40,850 nucleotides of DNA from Marinobacter sp. (GTDB lineage: Bacteria; Pseudomonadota; Gammaproteobacteria; Pseudomonadales; Oleiphilaceae): the NCBI GenBank assembly GCA_018623515.1, contig JAAZVL010000008.1, positions 1 through 40,850 on the forward strand. Reading direction: 5' to 3'. Positions 25,610 through 35,938 of this stretch are shown in pieces. A program made the translations under genes and the position numbers. Within the stretch, counting starts at the first letter, position 1, and each line of letters opens with the position of its first letter. The notes under the pieces were generated by a model that ran no database searches, had not been told where the DNA came from, and was given only the letters and a program-made list of their open reading frames with translations.

Positions 25610-28600
25610 TTAAACCTTTTCGATACCCAGCGACAGCAACGACGCATTGCCCCCGACTGCTGTGGTATTGACCGTTCTTGTGCGCTCTGTTGCAAAACGC
25701 TGCAGGTAATGGGGCCCCCCAGCCTTGGGCCCGGTCCCGGACAGACCACGGCCGCCGAAGGGCTGAACCCCGACCACCGCTCCGATCTGATTGCGGTTGA
25801 CGTAGGTATTGCCCACTTTCACCCGCTGTTCGATGTACGCTGCCGTAGACTCGCTCCGGCTATGAATACCCAGCGTCAGCCCGTACCCGCTGCCATTGAT
25901 TTCGTCGATGACCTCATCCAGCCGCTCGGCATCGTAACGAACTACATGAAGAATCGGCCCAAAGTGCTCGTTTTTCAAATCTTTTATGCTTTCGATGCCA
26001 TAGGCGGACGGGGCAATGAAGTGACCCGACTCGCAGGTTGCCGGCAACGGCGCCCGGGCAATCAGCCTTGCGTTCCGGTCCAGTTCATCCAGATGGGACT
26101 GGAGCGCCTGCTTCGCATCGCCATCAATCACCGGCCCGACATCAGTACGGTGTAACTCCGGATTGCCAACGGACAACTGTTGCATGGCCCCGGCGAGCAT
26201 GGTTTCCATACGATCCGCCACATCTCTCTGCACATACAGCACCCGCAGCGCCGAGCAACGCTGCCCGGCGCTGGCGAACGCGGACTGCAACACATCGCGA
26301 ACCACCTGCTCAGGCAGCGCGCTGCTGTCCACGATCATGGCGTTCTGTCCGCCCGTCTCGGCGATCAGAGGCACGATTGCTCCATCACGACCGGCCAGCG
26401 TCCGGTTCAGCCGATGGGCAACCTGTGTAGATCCGGTGAAGGCGATGCCGGCAATCCTGGGGTCCGGGGTCAGTATGCCGCCAAGTTCTTCGCCATCACC
26501 GGGTAACAGTTGAATCACATCCGGCGGGAAGCCCGCCTCCAGCATCAGCTCCACGGCCCGGTGCGCGACCAGGCTGGCCTGCTCCGCCGGTTTGGCAATC
26601 ACGGTATTACCGGCCACCAGCGCCGCCATGATCTGGCCGGTGAAAATCGCCAGCGGAAAGTTCCAGGGGCTGATGCACAGGAATACGCCCCGACCTTCCA
26701 TATACAGCTCGTTGCTCTCTCCGGTCGGGCCAGGCAGGGCAATCGGGCTGCCAAAACGAGCACGGCCCTGGATCGCGTAATAACGGCAGAAATCCACCGC
26801 CTCGCGGATCTCGTCGATACCGTCCTGGATGGTCTTTCCGGCCTCGCGACAGCAGATCGCCATCAGCTCTGCCATGTTCTGCTCGAGCAGATCCGCGAAC
26901 CGCTCCAGCAATCCTGCCCGCTCGGCAACCGGCCGGCCGTTCCATGCCGGGAAACCTGCATACGCTGCCGCCAGTGCCTCTTCAGCCTGATCCCTGCCGG
27001 CCCAGACCACGGTGCCGGGGCTTTTTGAGACGTCGTAGGGTGAATGCACTGCCCTGCGCTGCCCGTCGAGCACACGAGTACCTCCGATCACCGGGCCGGC
27101 ATGCCAACTGGTTTCGGACCACTGCCCTAGGCGACCCAGCAGCGACTCCAAATGGGCTTCCACGTGGGTATTCAGCCCTCTGGAATTGGTCCGTTCGCCA
27201 CCATAGATCCGTTCGGGAAGCGGTATCCGGTCATTGGCCAGAGCGGAGTATTTCTGAAGCTCCTGAACCGGATTCAGGACCAGCTCTTCCACGGGGGTCC
27301 TGGCATCCACCAGCCGGTGTACGAACGACGAATTGGCACCATTTTCGAGAAGCCGGCGGACCAGGTAGGGCAACAAATCCTTGTGGGCACCGACCGGAGC
27401 ATATATCCGCACCGGAATGTCGTGGTCCCGAAGGATGCTGTTGTACAAGGCATCGCCCATGCCGTGCAGGCGCTGAAACTCGAATGCCCTGCCCTTGTCA
27501 CGGGCCATGGCCAGGGCCGAGGCCACGGTGTGGGCATTGTGGCTTGCCAATTGCGGGTAGAGTGCTCCGCGGGTGTAGTCGCTCAGCAGGTAACGCAGGC
27601 AGGCCAGGTAGGAAGTATCGGTGGCTTCCTTCCGGGTAAACACCGGGTAGCCTTCCAGCCCCAACTGCTGGCAGATCTTGATCTCCGTGTCCCAGTACGC
27701 GCCCTTGACCAGGCGGATGGGGATTTCGTCGCCCTGCTCTTTTGCCAGTTTCGTCAGCCAGCACAGGGCCGGCAACGAGCGCTTGGAATAGGCCTGGATG
27801 ACCATGCCGAAGCCGCCCCAGCCCTTGACCGCATCCGAACTGTAGACTCTCTCGAAGAGCTTCAGTGACAGCTCCAGGCGGTCCATTTCCTCGGCATCGA
27901 TGGTAATGGCAACGTTGTTCTGACGGGCAACGCCAATCAGATCCCGCACGGTTCCGCACAACTCCTCCATGACCCGGTGTTCCTGGGCCACCTCGTACCG
28001 GGGATGCAAGGCGGAGAGCTTGATCGAGATGGACGGGCGCGGAGCCCCGTTGCCGGGATAGCTGTCCCGACCGACAGCTTCAATCGCGCCGAGATAATCC
28101 TTGAGGTAGCGGCCTGCATCCTCTTCGGTCAGCGCCGCTTCACCCAACATATCAAAGGAGTAGGTGTAACCCAGCTGCCGGTATTCATGGGCGCTCTTCA
28201 ACGCCTCCTCGATATCGCGGCCCAGTACGAACTGTTTGCCCATGATCGCCATGGCTTTGTACATGGCGTTGCGGATCACTGGTTCACCGCTACGCTTGAC
28301 CAGTCGCTTCCAGATATTGGAGGGCGAGCCGTCCAGCCGCTTGTCCATTTTCACCACACGGCCGGTCAACAAGAGTCCCCAGGTGGAAGCATTCACCAGG
28401 GTGGATTCGCTGCGACCCACATACCGGTTCCAGTCCGCAACGGACATCTTGTCTTCAATGAGCGCATCGGCGGTATGCTTGTCCGGGATACGCATCAGGG
28501 CCTCGGCGAGGCACATCAGCAGAATGCCCTCTTCGGTGTCGAGACTGTATTGCTGGAGCAGGGCATCGACCATATGGACAGCGTCGTCCTGCTCTCGGAC

Positions 28601-28789
28601 TTTCCGGATCAGGTCGGTTGCCGTCTCGGTCACGGCCCGGTATTCCGCGGTGTCACTCTCAGCGAGGGGAATCAGCTCTTTCAGGTAGGCGGACTCATCG
28701 ACGGCATAGTTCGCAGTCAGGGCGTGCCAGAAGAACGATCTCGGCTGCTCCTGAAATACTGGTTCTAATACCCTGCTCGCTTGAAACAT
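25610..28789 (-). CDS. putA: Bifunctional proline dehydrogenase / L-glutamate gamma-semialdehyde dehydrogenase
   Basis: Oxidises proline to glutamate in two channelled steps, passing electrons to FAD/quinone and NAD+; peripheral to the inner membrane. From ATG 28789 it is 1059 residues. The proline dehydrogenase barrel contains RLVKGAYWD (359-367) and the RRLLENGANSSF substrate motif (478-489). The aldehyde dehydrogenase domain contains SPWNFP (707-712), catalytic-region Glu811 (IAETGG) and the nucleophile Cys845 (SAGQRCSALR). It lacks the N-terminal ribbon-helix-helix repressor domain and the long C-terminal domain of 1320-residue PutA, so it cannot repress itself as in E. coli. ATG 28789 was chosen for AAGGG 8 bases upstream; a GTG at 28810 has none. 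The AraC gene behind it is the likely regulator. Confidence 0.97.
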   Translation of the reverse strand: MFQASRVLEPVFQEQPRSFFWHALTANYAVDESAYLKELIPLAESDTAEYRAVTETATDLIRKVREQDDAVHMVDALLQQYSLDTEEGILLMCLAEALMRIPDKHTADALIEDKMSVADWNRYVGRSESTLVNASTWGLLLTGRVVKMDKRLDGSPSNIWKRLVKRSGEPVIRNAMYKAMAIMGKQFVLGRDIEEALKSAHEYRQLGYTYSFDMLGEAALTEEDAGRYLKDYLGAIEAVGRDSYPGNGAPRPSISIKLSALHPRYEVAQEHRVMEELCGTVRDLIGVARQNNVAITIDAEEMDRLELSLKLFERVYSSDAVKGWGGFGMVIQAYSKRSLPALCWLTKLAKEQGDEIPIRLVKGAYWDTEIKICQQLGLEGYPVFTRKEATDTSYLACLRYLLSDYTRGALYPQLASHNAHTVASALAMARDKGRAFEFQRLHGMGDALYNSILRDHDIPVRIYAPVGAHKDLLPYLVRRLLENGANSSFVHRLVDARTPVEELVLNPVQELQKYSALANDRIPLPERIYGGERTNSRGLNTHVEAHLESLLGRLGQWSETSWHAGPVIGGTRVLDGQRRAVHSPYDVSKSPGTVVWAGRDQAEEALAAAYAGFPAWNGRPVAERAGLLERFADLLEQNMAELMAICCREAGKTIQDGIDEIREAVDFCRYYAIQGRARFGSPIALPGPTGESNELYMEGRGVFLCISPWNFPLAIFTGQIMAALVAGNTVIAKPAEQASLVAHRAVELMLEAGFPPDVIQLLPGDGEELGGILTPDPRIAGIAFTGSTQVAHRLNRTLAGRDGAIVPLIAETGGQNAMIVDSSALPEQVVRDVLQSAFASAGQRCSALRVLYVQRDVADRMETMLAGAMQQLSVGNPELHRTDVGPVIDGDAKQALQSHLDELDRNARLIARAPLPATCESGHFIAPSAYGIESIKDLKNEHFGPILHVVRYDAERLDEVIDEINGSGYGLTLGIHSRSESTAAYIEQRVKVGNTYVNRNQIGAVVGVQPFGGRGLSGTGPKAGGPHYLQRFATERTRTVNTTAVGGNASLLSLGIEKV

Positions 28790-28808
28790 CTGAGCGCCCT
28801 TGAATGAC

Positions 28809-28826
28809 ACCGGTATGGGAACCGGT
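28809..28826. repeat. Small inverted repeat in the putA leader
   Basis: ACCGGT-N6-ACCGGT, 20 bases before the putA ATG. It could fold in the mRNA or bind a dimeric protein. I can say no more. Confidence 0.3.
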
Positions 28827-28892
28827 CGACGGTTTGTCCTTGTTATAACGACCCGCTGCGTCCTGACGGCAGTTCATTGAGGGTATAAGTTA

Positions 28893-28920
28893 GTATTACT
28901 ACGGATCCACGGCTTACAAA
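28893..28920 (-). promoter_or_regulatory. Candidate putA promoter
   Basis: On the minus strand: TTTGTA (28915-28920), a 16-bp spacer and TAATAC (28893-28898), predicting a leader of about 97 bases. The -35 lies inside the downstream copy of the TTTGTAAG direct repeat, as expected for a class II activator site. Confidence 0.4.
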
Positions 28921-28971
28921 ATCCTACGATTCTTTTGCAAAAACGTCCGGAATCGGCAGTTTTCTTACAAA
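28913..28971 (-). promoter_or_regulatory. Candidate operator of the AraC regulator: two TTTGTAAG repeats
   Basis: Two identical 8-mers, TTTGTAAG on the minus strand, at 28913-28920 and 28964-28971, 51 bp apart (about five helical turns). Between them lies a dyad, CGATTC (28927-28932) and GAATCG (28950-28955), with the palindrome TTTTGCAAAA inside. AraC proteins bind direct repeats upstream of target promoters. Assignment is inferred from position. Confidence 0.45.
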
Positions 28972-28972
28972 T

Positions 28973-29752
28973 TCAGGCAACTTTTTCGCCAAATCGCAGT
29001 TTCGAAGGGGTCGTGCCCTTGTGTTTACGCAAGGTGTTGGTAAGGGCGCTTTGGGAAGAGAAACCTGTGCGGTAGCTGACCTCAGACACAGACAGCGAGG
29101 TTGAGACCAGAAGCTGAACGGCCTGATCAATGCGGGTCTGCAGCAGGAACTGATGCGGGGTGATGCCGGTGACTTCGCGGAACATCTCATGGAACCGGCT
29201 GACACTCAGGCAGGCCACGCCGGCCAGGTCTTCCACCCGGATCTTCCGGTGCAGGTTTTCCATGATGTAACGCCGGATCACCTCGGGACTGATGGCATTA
29301 CGGTTGGTGACGACGTCGCGGCTGTCGTTCAGCCTCTCGGCCATGCAGTGGAGAATGCTGGCAGCCAGGTGTCGCTTCATGCCGTCGTTGTCCGGAGCCC
29401 GGTCAAACTCGCAGGCAACAAACTGGACCAGACCCTGAAGACGGTTATCCATCTCGAGCGTCCGCGGGCGCTCGAACAAGGGCGCCAGACGTTCATAATC
29501 CTTGTGGGCCGGTGTATTCAGTGCCGGCATGTAGGGATCCAGGTTGATCACCAATACATGATTCTGGTTGTCGCCGCAGTAGTCGTGCCTGGCTTCAGTG
29601 GGCACCAGGCAGGCTTTCCAGGTGTCCAGGTGGGAACCGGTGCCGTCAACGCTCAGATCAGCCTCACCCCGGACACCAACGACCACCTGATGGTGTTCGT
29701 GACGGTGCTGGTGCGTTGCCATAGGCAGTTTTAACAGGCGAGCGTCAAGCAT
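28973..29752 (-). CDS. AraC-family regulator, probable activator of proline catabolism (PruR-like)
   Basis: 259-residue transcription factor. The N-terminal cupin-like sensor domain carries a His-rich THQHRHEHHQVVVGV motif and a conserved PTEARHDY loop. The two C-terminal helix-turn-helix units span about 160-255 (IRVEDLAGVACLSVSRFHEMF and then SVSEVSYRTGFSSQSALTNTLRKHKGTTPSKLR). It lies just upstream of putA on the same strand. In Pseudomonas aeruginosa the AraC protein PruR activates putA in response to proline; the context here, with a PutA lacking its own DNA-binding domain, suggests the same role. Proline as the effector is inferred. The ribosome-binding site is weak and the exact start is uncertain. 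Confidence 0.85.
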   Translation of the reverse strand: MLDARLLKLPMATHQHRHEHHQVVVGVRGEADLSVDGTGSHLDTWKACLVPTEARHDYCGDNQNHVLVINLDPYMPALNTPAHKDYERLAPLFERPRTLEMDNRLQGLVQFVACEFDRAPDNDGMKRHLAASILHCMAERLNDSRDVVTNRNAISPEVIRRYIMENLHRKIRVEDLAGVACLSVSRFHEMFREVTGITPHQFLLQTRIDQAVQLLVSTSLSVSEVSYRTGFSSQSALTNTLRKHKGTTPSKLRFGEKVA

Positions 29753-29853
29753 GATGACAACCGGTTGTAACTGAGAATGTCACTCAATTAAAGCAGATCC
29801 GCGCAGAAAGTGCACGAAATGGGCAGTTTACGGCCCCGATCGGGCCAACCACG

Positions 29854-31553
<1,700 letters not shown>

Positions 31554-31558
31554 AGGAC

Positions 31559-32383
31559 TTATTCCAGAGTTTCGAGCGGATCGCAGATTGTCGCAAGTCC
31601 GTCATCCACAGGCAAATCCCGACCGGCAATATTGCGAACCGGGACAACGCCGAGGACACTGTTCATGAGGTAGAGGGCCCGGCACGACGATCCCGTCAGG
31701 TGTTCCGGGAGCACCGGCCGCTCAGTCACGACCTCGCCCCGGGCCGAAAGGCGTTCCAGCACCCAGTCACGCATGACACCGGCAACCGCCAGCGACGCCC
31801 GGGGTGGCGTGATCCAGCTTTCCGTAGTTTGCAGCAACAGGTTGGTCCGGGTGCCTTCCACCACATTGCCGTTCACGCTGGACTGCAGGACTTCGAAGAC
31901 ATCCTCGGCCAGCTCCCTGGCCGCCATCACCTGTTCCAGCCGGTTCAGGGACTTGATGCCGGCGAGCACCGGATTGACGGTCAATGGAATACGGGAATAG
32001 CCGACCCGGACACCCTCGACGGGCGCACCGGGCGGGGCCGGGCTGGCAGACACCAACAGATTCGGAGACATGGCCGGATCGGGACGGTAACCGCGTCCGC
32101 CGGCGCCCCGGGTCAGGATCAGCTTGAGCACCCAGGGCTTATCCACCCGGGATGAGCCGTAATGACTGGCAGCCCGGGCATAGACATCCTGCACCTCCGC
32201 CCTGCTCACCGGAATACCCAATCTCCCGGCATCCCGGACCAGGCGGTCCAGGTGCAACCTCACCAGCGTACCTTGAGCGCCGACCATGAGAATGGTCTCA
32301 AACAGACCGTCCCCGTAGGCCAGGCCACGATCGTTCGCAGGCAGGCCGCCGTCTTCCGCCCAGAACACCTGCAGCACGGGCAA
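31559..32383 (-). CDS. pabC: 4-amino-4-deoxychorismate lyase
   Basis: PLP enzyme of folate synthesis that releases pyruvate from aminodeoxychorismate to give p-aminobenzoate. The 274-residue fold-IV aminotransferase has GLAYGDGLFETI near the N-terminus, the PLP Lys144 in GIKSLNRLEQV, and the loop NGNVVEGTRTNLL. Translation begins at TTG 32383, directly after the fabF stop, or at GTG 32377; GAGGG at the end of fabF could serve either. It lies in the fab operon between fabF and mltG, as in E. coli. Confidence 0.94.
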   Translation of the reverse strand: MPVLQVFWAEDGGLPANDRGLAYGDGLFETILMVGAQGTLVRLHLDRLVRDAGRLGIPVSRAEVQDVYARAASHYGSSRVDKPWVLKLILTRGAGGRGYRPDPAMSPNLLVSASPAPPGAPVEGVRVGYSRIPLTVNPVLAGIKSLNRLEQVMAARELAEDVFEVLQSSVNGNVVEGTRTNLLLQTTESWITPPRASLAVAGVMRDWVLERLSARGEVVTERPVLPEHLTGSSCRALYLMNSVLGVVPVRNIAGRDLPVDDGLATICDPLETLE

Positions 32384-33631
32384 TCAGCCCTCGTAACGGC
32401 GGAAGATCAATGTTCCGTTGGTGCCGCCAAAGCCAAAGGAGTTGGACAGCGCCACCTGGAGATCCGCCTTGCGGCATTCATTGGCGACCAGATCCAGATC
32501 GCAGCCCTCGTCGGGATTATCCAGATTGATGGTTGGTGGCAGGATGCCTTCCCGCAGGGCCAGAACCGAGAAAATCGCCTCGACCGCGCCCGCTGCACCC
32601 AGCAGATGGCCGGTCATGGACTTGGTGCTGCTCATCGCCAGCTTCTCGGCGTGAGCACCGAACACACTTCTGACGGCCTTCACCTCGGCAACATCACCCA
32701 CCTGTGTGGATGTTCCGTGGGCATTGATGTAATCCACCGCCGCCGGATCAAGCCCGGCATCGCGGATGGCATTCTGCATGGACCGGGCAGCACCCTCGCC
32801 GGATTCCGGCGGCGCGGTGATGTGGAAAGCATCATCGCTCATACCGAAGCCGATGACTTCACCATAAATGGTCGCCCCACGATTCCGGGCATGCTCCAGA
32901 TCCTCAAGGACCAGCACCCCGGAACCGTCACTCAGGACAAAACCGTCCCGATCCCGATCCCAGGGCCGACTGGCCTTCTCCGGTTCGTCGTTGCGGGTGG
33001 ACAGAGCCCGGGCGGCGGAGAATGCTGCAACACCGGTACGGGTGGTTGCCATCTCGGAACCGCCGGCGAGCATGACATCGGCATCGCCGTAGGCAATCGT
33101 CCGGGCGGCATAGCCAATATTATGGGTGCCGGTGGTACAGGCAGTTACAATCGAGATGTTGGGGCCACGGAAGCCGAAGCGAATGGCAGTATTCCCCGAC
33201 ACCATATTGATAACGGACGCAGGCACGAAGAAAGGAGAAACCTTCCTGGGCCCCGACTTCTCCATCTGGATGACGCTTTTCTCAATGAATTCCAGACCAC
33301 CGATACCGGAACCGATGGCCACACCTACCCGGTCCCGATCGAGTTCGTCGAACTGCTCAAGGCCACTGTCATCAACCGCCTGCTGGGCGGCGATCAGCCC
33401 GTAATGGATGAAGGCGTCGAGTTTCCGGGCATCCTTGGGGGAGAGATACTGGTTGATATTCAGATCCTTTACCGCCCCGCCAATCCGGGTGTTGTACCCG
33501 GAGGCATCAAAACGGTCGATCATGCCGATCCCGCTGCGCCCGGCCTTGATGGCATCCCAGGAACTCTGCACATCGTTACCGACCGGTGAAAGCATGCCCA
33601 TACCCGTTATGACGACCCGTCGTTTACTCAT
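32384..33631 (-). CDS. fabF: Beta-ketoacyl-ACP synthase II
   Basis: Elongating condensing enzyme of type II fatty acid synthesis, important for cis-vaccenate formation. The 415-residue thiolase-fold protein carries the Cys-His-His triad: C165 ([10 protein letters not shown]), H305 (INAHGTST) and H342 ([11 protein letters not shown]), plus the C-terminal [14 protein letters not shown] lies just before ATG 33631. It is separated from acpP by 130 bp containing a strong hairpin, so part of its transcription may start or be limited there. The two-His triad marks FabF/FabB; length and acpP context favour FabF. Confidence 0.96.
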   Translation of the reverse strand: MSKRRVVITGMGMLSPVGNDVQSSWDAIKAGRSGIGMIDRFDASGYNTRIGGAVKDLNINQYLSPKDARKLDAFIHYGLIAAQQAVDDSGLEQFDELDRDRVGVAIGSGIGGLEFIEKSVIQMEKSGPRKVSPFFVPASVINMVSGNTAIRFGFRGPNISIVTACTTGTHNIGYAARTIAYGDADVMLAGGSEMATTRTGVAAFSAARALSTRNDEPEKASRPWDRDRDGFVLSDGSGVLVLEDLEHARNRGATIYGEVIGFGMSDDAFHITAPPESGEGAARSMQNAIRDAGLDPAAVDYINAHGTSTQVGDVAEVKAVRSVFGAHAEKLAMSSTKSMTGHLLGAAGAVEAIFSVLALREGILPPTINLDNPDEGCDLDLVANECRKADLQVALSNSFGFGGTNGTLIFRRYEG

Positions 33632-33697
33632 ATCCTCTTACACCTGATCTTATCCGTGGAAAACAGAACGCAGATTGAACCTGAATTTCAGCCAATA

Positions 33698-33736
33698 AAA
33701 AAGCCGTCCCCTGATATTTCACAAGGACGGCTTTTT
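33698..33736 (-). terminator. Rho-independent terminator after acpP
   Basis: Stem AAAAAGCCGTCC/GGACGGCTTTTT with a 15-base loop, T runs on both strands. Placed between acpP and fabF, it probably attenuates read-through so that acpP mRNA exceeds fabF mRNA. Confidence 0.85.
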
Positions 33737-33761
33737 GCCTGGCTTACTTAATCGCAGAGTA

Positions 33762-33995
33762 TCAGGTGTGCGCGACGATGTAGTCGATCGCGTCCTGAAC
33801 AGTGGCCAGCTTTTCAGCCTCTTCATCAGGAATCTCGGTCTCGAATTCCTCTTCCAGGGCCATAACCAGCTCAACAGTGTCCAGTGAGTCAGCGCCAAGA
33901 TCCTCTACAAAAGAAGATGTGTTCTGAACCTCGGACTCTTTAACGCCCAACTGTTCACAAACGATCTTCTTCACGCGCTCTTCAACTGTACTCAT
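33762..33995 (-). CDS. acpP: Acyl carrier protein
   Basis: Carries growing acyl chains on a 4'-phosphopantetheine arm; cytoplasmic and very abundant. The 77-residue protein from ATG 33995 has the modified serine in [10 protein letters not shown], the acidic helix II ([18 protein letters not shown]) and the family start [17 protein letters not shown] longer reading to 34064 adds 23 residues unlike ACP. GAGGA lies about 6 bases before the ATG. It has its own candidate promoter and a downstream terminator, in line with high, separately tuned expression. Confidence 0.97.
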   Translation of the reverse strand: MSTVEERVKKIVCEQLGVKESEVQNTSSFVEDLGADSLDTVELVMALEEEFETEIPDEEAEKLATVQDAIDYIVAHT

Positions 33996-34039
33996 AATGT
34001 CCTCACTTTGTGTGTCAACCAAGCAACTCAAGTGCTGCC

Positions 34040-34068
34040 AGTTTAGATTAAACCCTACCTGCAAACAA
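34040..34068 (-). promoter_or_regulatory. Candidate acpP promoter with overlapping dyad
   Basis: On the minus strand: TTGTTT (34063-34068), a 17-bp spacer and TAAACT (34040-34045); start of transcription near 34033, leader about 38 bases. The -35 is framed by the inverted repeat CCTGC-AAACAA-GCAGG (34058-34073), a possible regulator site. Confidence 0.4.
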
Positions 34069-34112
34069 GCAGGGACTCAGTCAAACATGTTGCGCGACAA
34101 GGAGTTGCGCAG

Positions 34113-34132
34113 AAGCCCCGGAGTCGGGGCTT
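34113..34132 (-). terminator. Hairpin at the fabG stop codon
   Basis: Perfect 8-bp stem AAGCCCCG/CGGGGCTT with a 4-base loop. It starts inside the fabG stop codon on the minus strand. No T run follows, so it is a pause, weak terminator or mRNA 3'-end stabiliser. The stem is identical to the one at 4363-4387. Confidence 0.5.
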
Positions 34133-34874
34133 ATCCCATGTACATTCCGCCGTTCACGTGAATGGTCTCGCCTGTCACGTAACCGGCTGCTTCCGACGCC
34201 AGGAAAGCCACCACAGCGGCCACTTCCTCCGGCTCACCCAGACGACCAGCGGGGATGATTTCCAGCATAGCCTCACGCTGCTTGTCGTCCAGTTTTTTGG
34301 TCATATCCGTGTCGATAAAGCCCGGCGCCACGCAGTTGGCGGTAATGCCGCGGTTCGACATTTCCTTGGCCAGACTGCGGGTAAAGCCTTCAACACCGGC
34401 CTTGGCGGCGCAGTAGTTGCCCTGCCCCGGGTTCCCCATACCGGCAACCACGGAACTGATGTTGATGATCCGCCCCCACCTGGCCTTGGCCATGCCCCGA
34501 AGGACCGCCTTGCTGGTGCGGTACACGCTGGACAGGTTAGTCTCGAGAACCGATGTCCAGTCGTCCTCTTTCAGGCGCATCAGCAGATTGTCCCGGGTAA
34601 TACCGGCGTTATTGACCAGGATCTGGGGCGCACCGGATTTTTCGGTCAGCGCCTTGAGGCCAGACTCTATACTTTCCGGGTCCGACACATCCATGACGAT
34701 GCCGTAACCTTTCAGGCCGGCATCCGCCAGCGCCTTCGAAATCGACTCGGCACCGGCCTCACTGGTGGCGGTACCTACAACTTCGACGCCCTGCTGCGCG
34801 AGCGCCTGGGCAATGGCCTTGCCGATGCCACGGGTCGCACCGGTCACCAGTGCAACTTTACCTTCCAAAGACAT
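34131..34874 (-). CDS. fabG: 3-oxoacyl-ACP reductase
   Basis: NADPH-dependent reduction of beta-ketoacyl-ACP in fatty acid elongation. The 247-residue short-chain dehydrogenase has the cofactor motif TGATRGIGKAIA (11-22), NNAG (88-91), and the catalytic residues S141 (INISSVV), Y154 and K158 (GNYCAAKAG). The C-terminal GYVTGETIHVNGGMYM is typical of FabG. AGGAG lies 8 bases before ATG 34874. It follows fabD after 15 bp and precedes acpP after 135 bp that include the acpP promoter. Confidence 0.97.
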   Translation of the reverse strand: MSLEGKVALVTGATRGIGKAIAQALAQQGVEVVGTATSEAGAESISKALADAGLKGYGIVMDVSDPESIESGLKALTEKSGAPQILVNNAGITRDNLLMRLKEDDWTSVLETNLSSVYRTSKAVLRGMAKARWGRIINISSVVAGMGNPGQGNYCAAKAGVEGFTRSLAKEMSNRGITANCVAPGFIDTDMTKKLDDKQREAMLEIIPAGRLGEPEEVAAVVAFLASEAAGYVTGETIHVNGGMYMG

Positions 34875-34889
34875 GAAAGACTCCTTTCG

Positions 34890-35828
34890 TCAGGATTGGC
34901 CGAAAGCTTCCAGAGCCTTCGCCAGTGAATCCGGATTCTCGATTCCGTATACCGGGAGGCCACGGTCAATTCGCTTGATCAGCCCCGCCAGAACTTTTCC
35001 GGTTCCGCACTCAACCGCCATTTCGACGCCTTCAGCGGCCAGCTTACGCACCGAATCTGTCCACAGTACCGGTGAATAGAGCTGCTTGAGGAGGTTGGCC
35101 TTGAGCTTGTCAGCATCGGTTTCAGCCGATGCGTGAACATTCTGGACCACCGGAATGACAGCATCGTTAAAGCGCACATCGTTGAGCGCCTCCGCCAACT
35201 CTTCGGCGGCGCCTTTCATCAGCGCACAATGAGACGGCACGCTGACCGGCAGGGGCATGGCCTTACGGGCACCCTGCTCTTTACAAGCCTCGATGGCACG
35301 ATCAACGGCCGCGGCAGAACCAGCGATCACGACCTGGCCGGGGGCATTGAAGTTGACGGCAGAGACCACATCGCCCTGGGCCGCGCTCTCGCAGGCGGCG
35401 ACCACGTCGGCATCGTCCAGACCGAGAATCGCAGCCATCTTGCCTTCACCGGCAGGAACCGCCTGTTGCATGAGTTCGCCCCGAAGGCGGACCAGCTTGA
35501 CGGCCTCGATAAAATCCAGGCTTTCAGCAGCGACCAGAGCGCTGTACTCGCCCAGGCTGTGACCAGCGACGAAACTCGGTGCGCGACCACCGGCAACAAA
35601 CCACTGGCGCCAGAGGGCGACACTGGCGGTCAGCAGAGCAGGCTGGGTAACCATGGTCTGGTTGAGCTCCTCGGCTGGTCCTTTCTGGCAAAGCTGCCAG
35701 AGATCGTACCCAAGCACATTGGAGGCTTCAGCGAAGGTCTTGTTGATGATGGGCCAGGCCTCGGCAGCGTCACTGAGCATGCCAACAGACTGGGCCCCTT
35801 GTCCGGGAAAAATAAAGGCTGATTTCAT
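34890..35828 (-). CDS. fabD: Malonyl-CoA:ACP transacylase
   Basis: Loads malonyl groups onto ACP. The protein from ATG 35828 is 312 residues: MKSAFIFPGQGAQSVGM is the standard start. The nucleophile Ser lies in GHSLGEYSAL (near 91), and the catalytic His in VPSHCALM. A 15-residue upstream extension is possible, but not family-like. The ribosome-binding site is weak. It follows plsX directly, with a gap of about 110 bp; fabH, which lies between them in E. coli, is absent, as in pseudomonads, so the initiating ketosynthase must be encoded elsewhere. Confidence 0.96.
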   Translation of the reverse strand: MKSAFIFPGQGAQSVGMLSDAAEAWPIINKTFAEASNVLGYDLWQLCQKGPAEELNQTMVTQPALLTASVALWRQWFVAGGRAPSFVAGHSLGEYSALVAAESLDFIEAVKLVRLRGELMQQAVPAGEGKMAAILGLDDADVVAACESAAQGDVVSAVNFNAPGQVVIAGSAAAVDRAIEACKEQGARKAMPLPVSVPSHCALMKGAAEELAEALNDVRFNDAVIPVVQNVHASAETDADKLKANLLKQLYSPVLWTDSVRKLAAEGVEMAVECGTGKVLAGLIKRIDRGLPVYGIENPDSLAKALEAFGQS

Positions 35829-35938
35829 AGGGCGAATCTTATCGTCATTGAAGGGTTGCGGGAGATTAGCCAATAGTACAAGTTAGGCCAATTATCCGCG
35901 AATGCACGGCAGATCAGGGACAGACTTTAGTCTCAGGC

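Noticed and set aside
23907-25613. 568-codon plus-strand frame antisense to putP
   Set aside because: Gln/Gly/His-rich product typical of an antisense shadow of a membrane protein gene.
32162-33589. 475-codon plus-strand frame antisense to fabF and pabC
   Set aside because: Covers the firm FabF coding strand; no family features.
35829-35938. Possible lost fabH between plsX and fabD
   Set aside because: The 110-bp gap has no ketosynthase remnant, and pseudomonad-type genomes normally lack fabH here.
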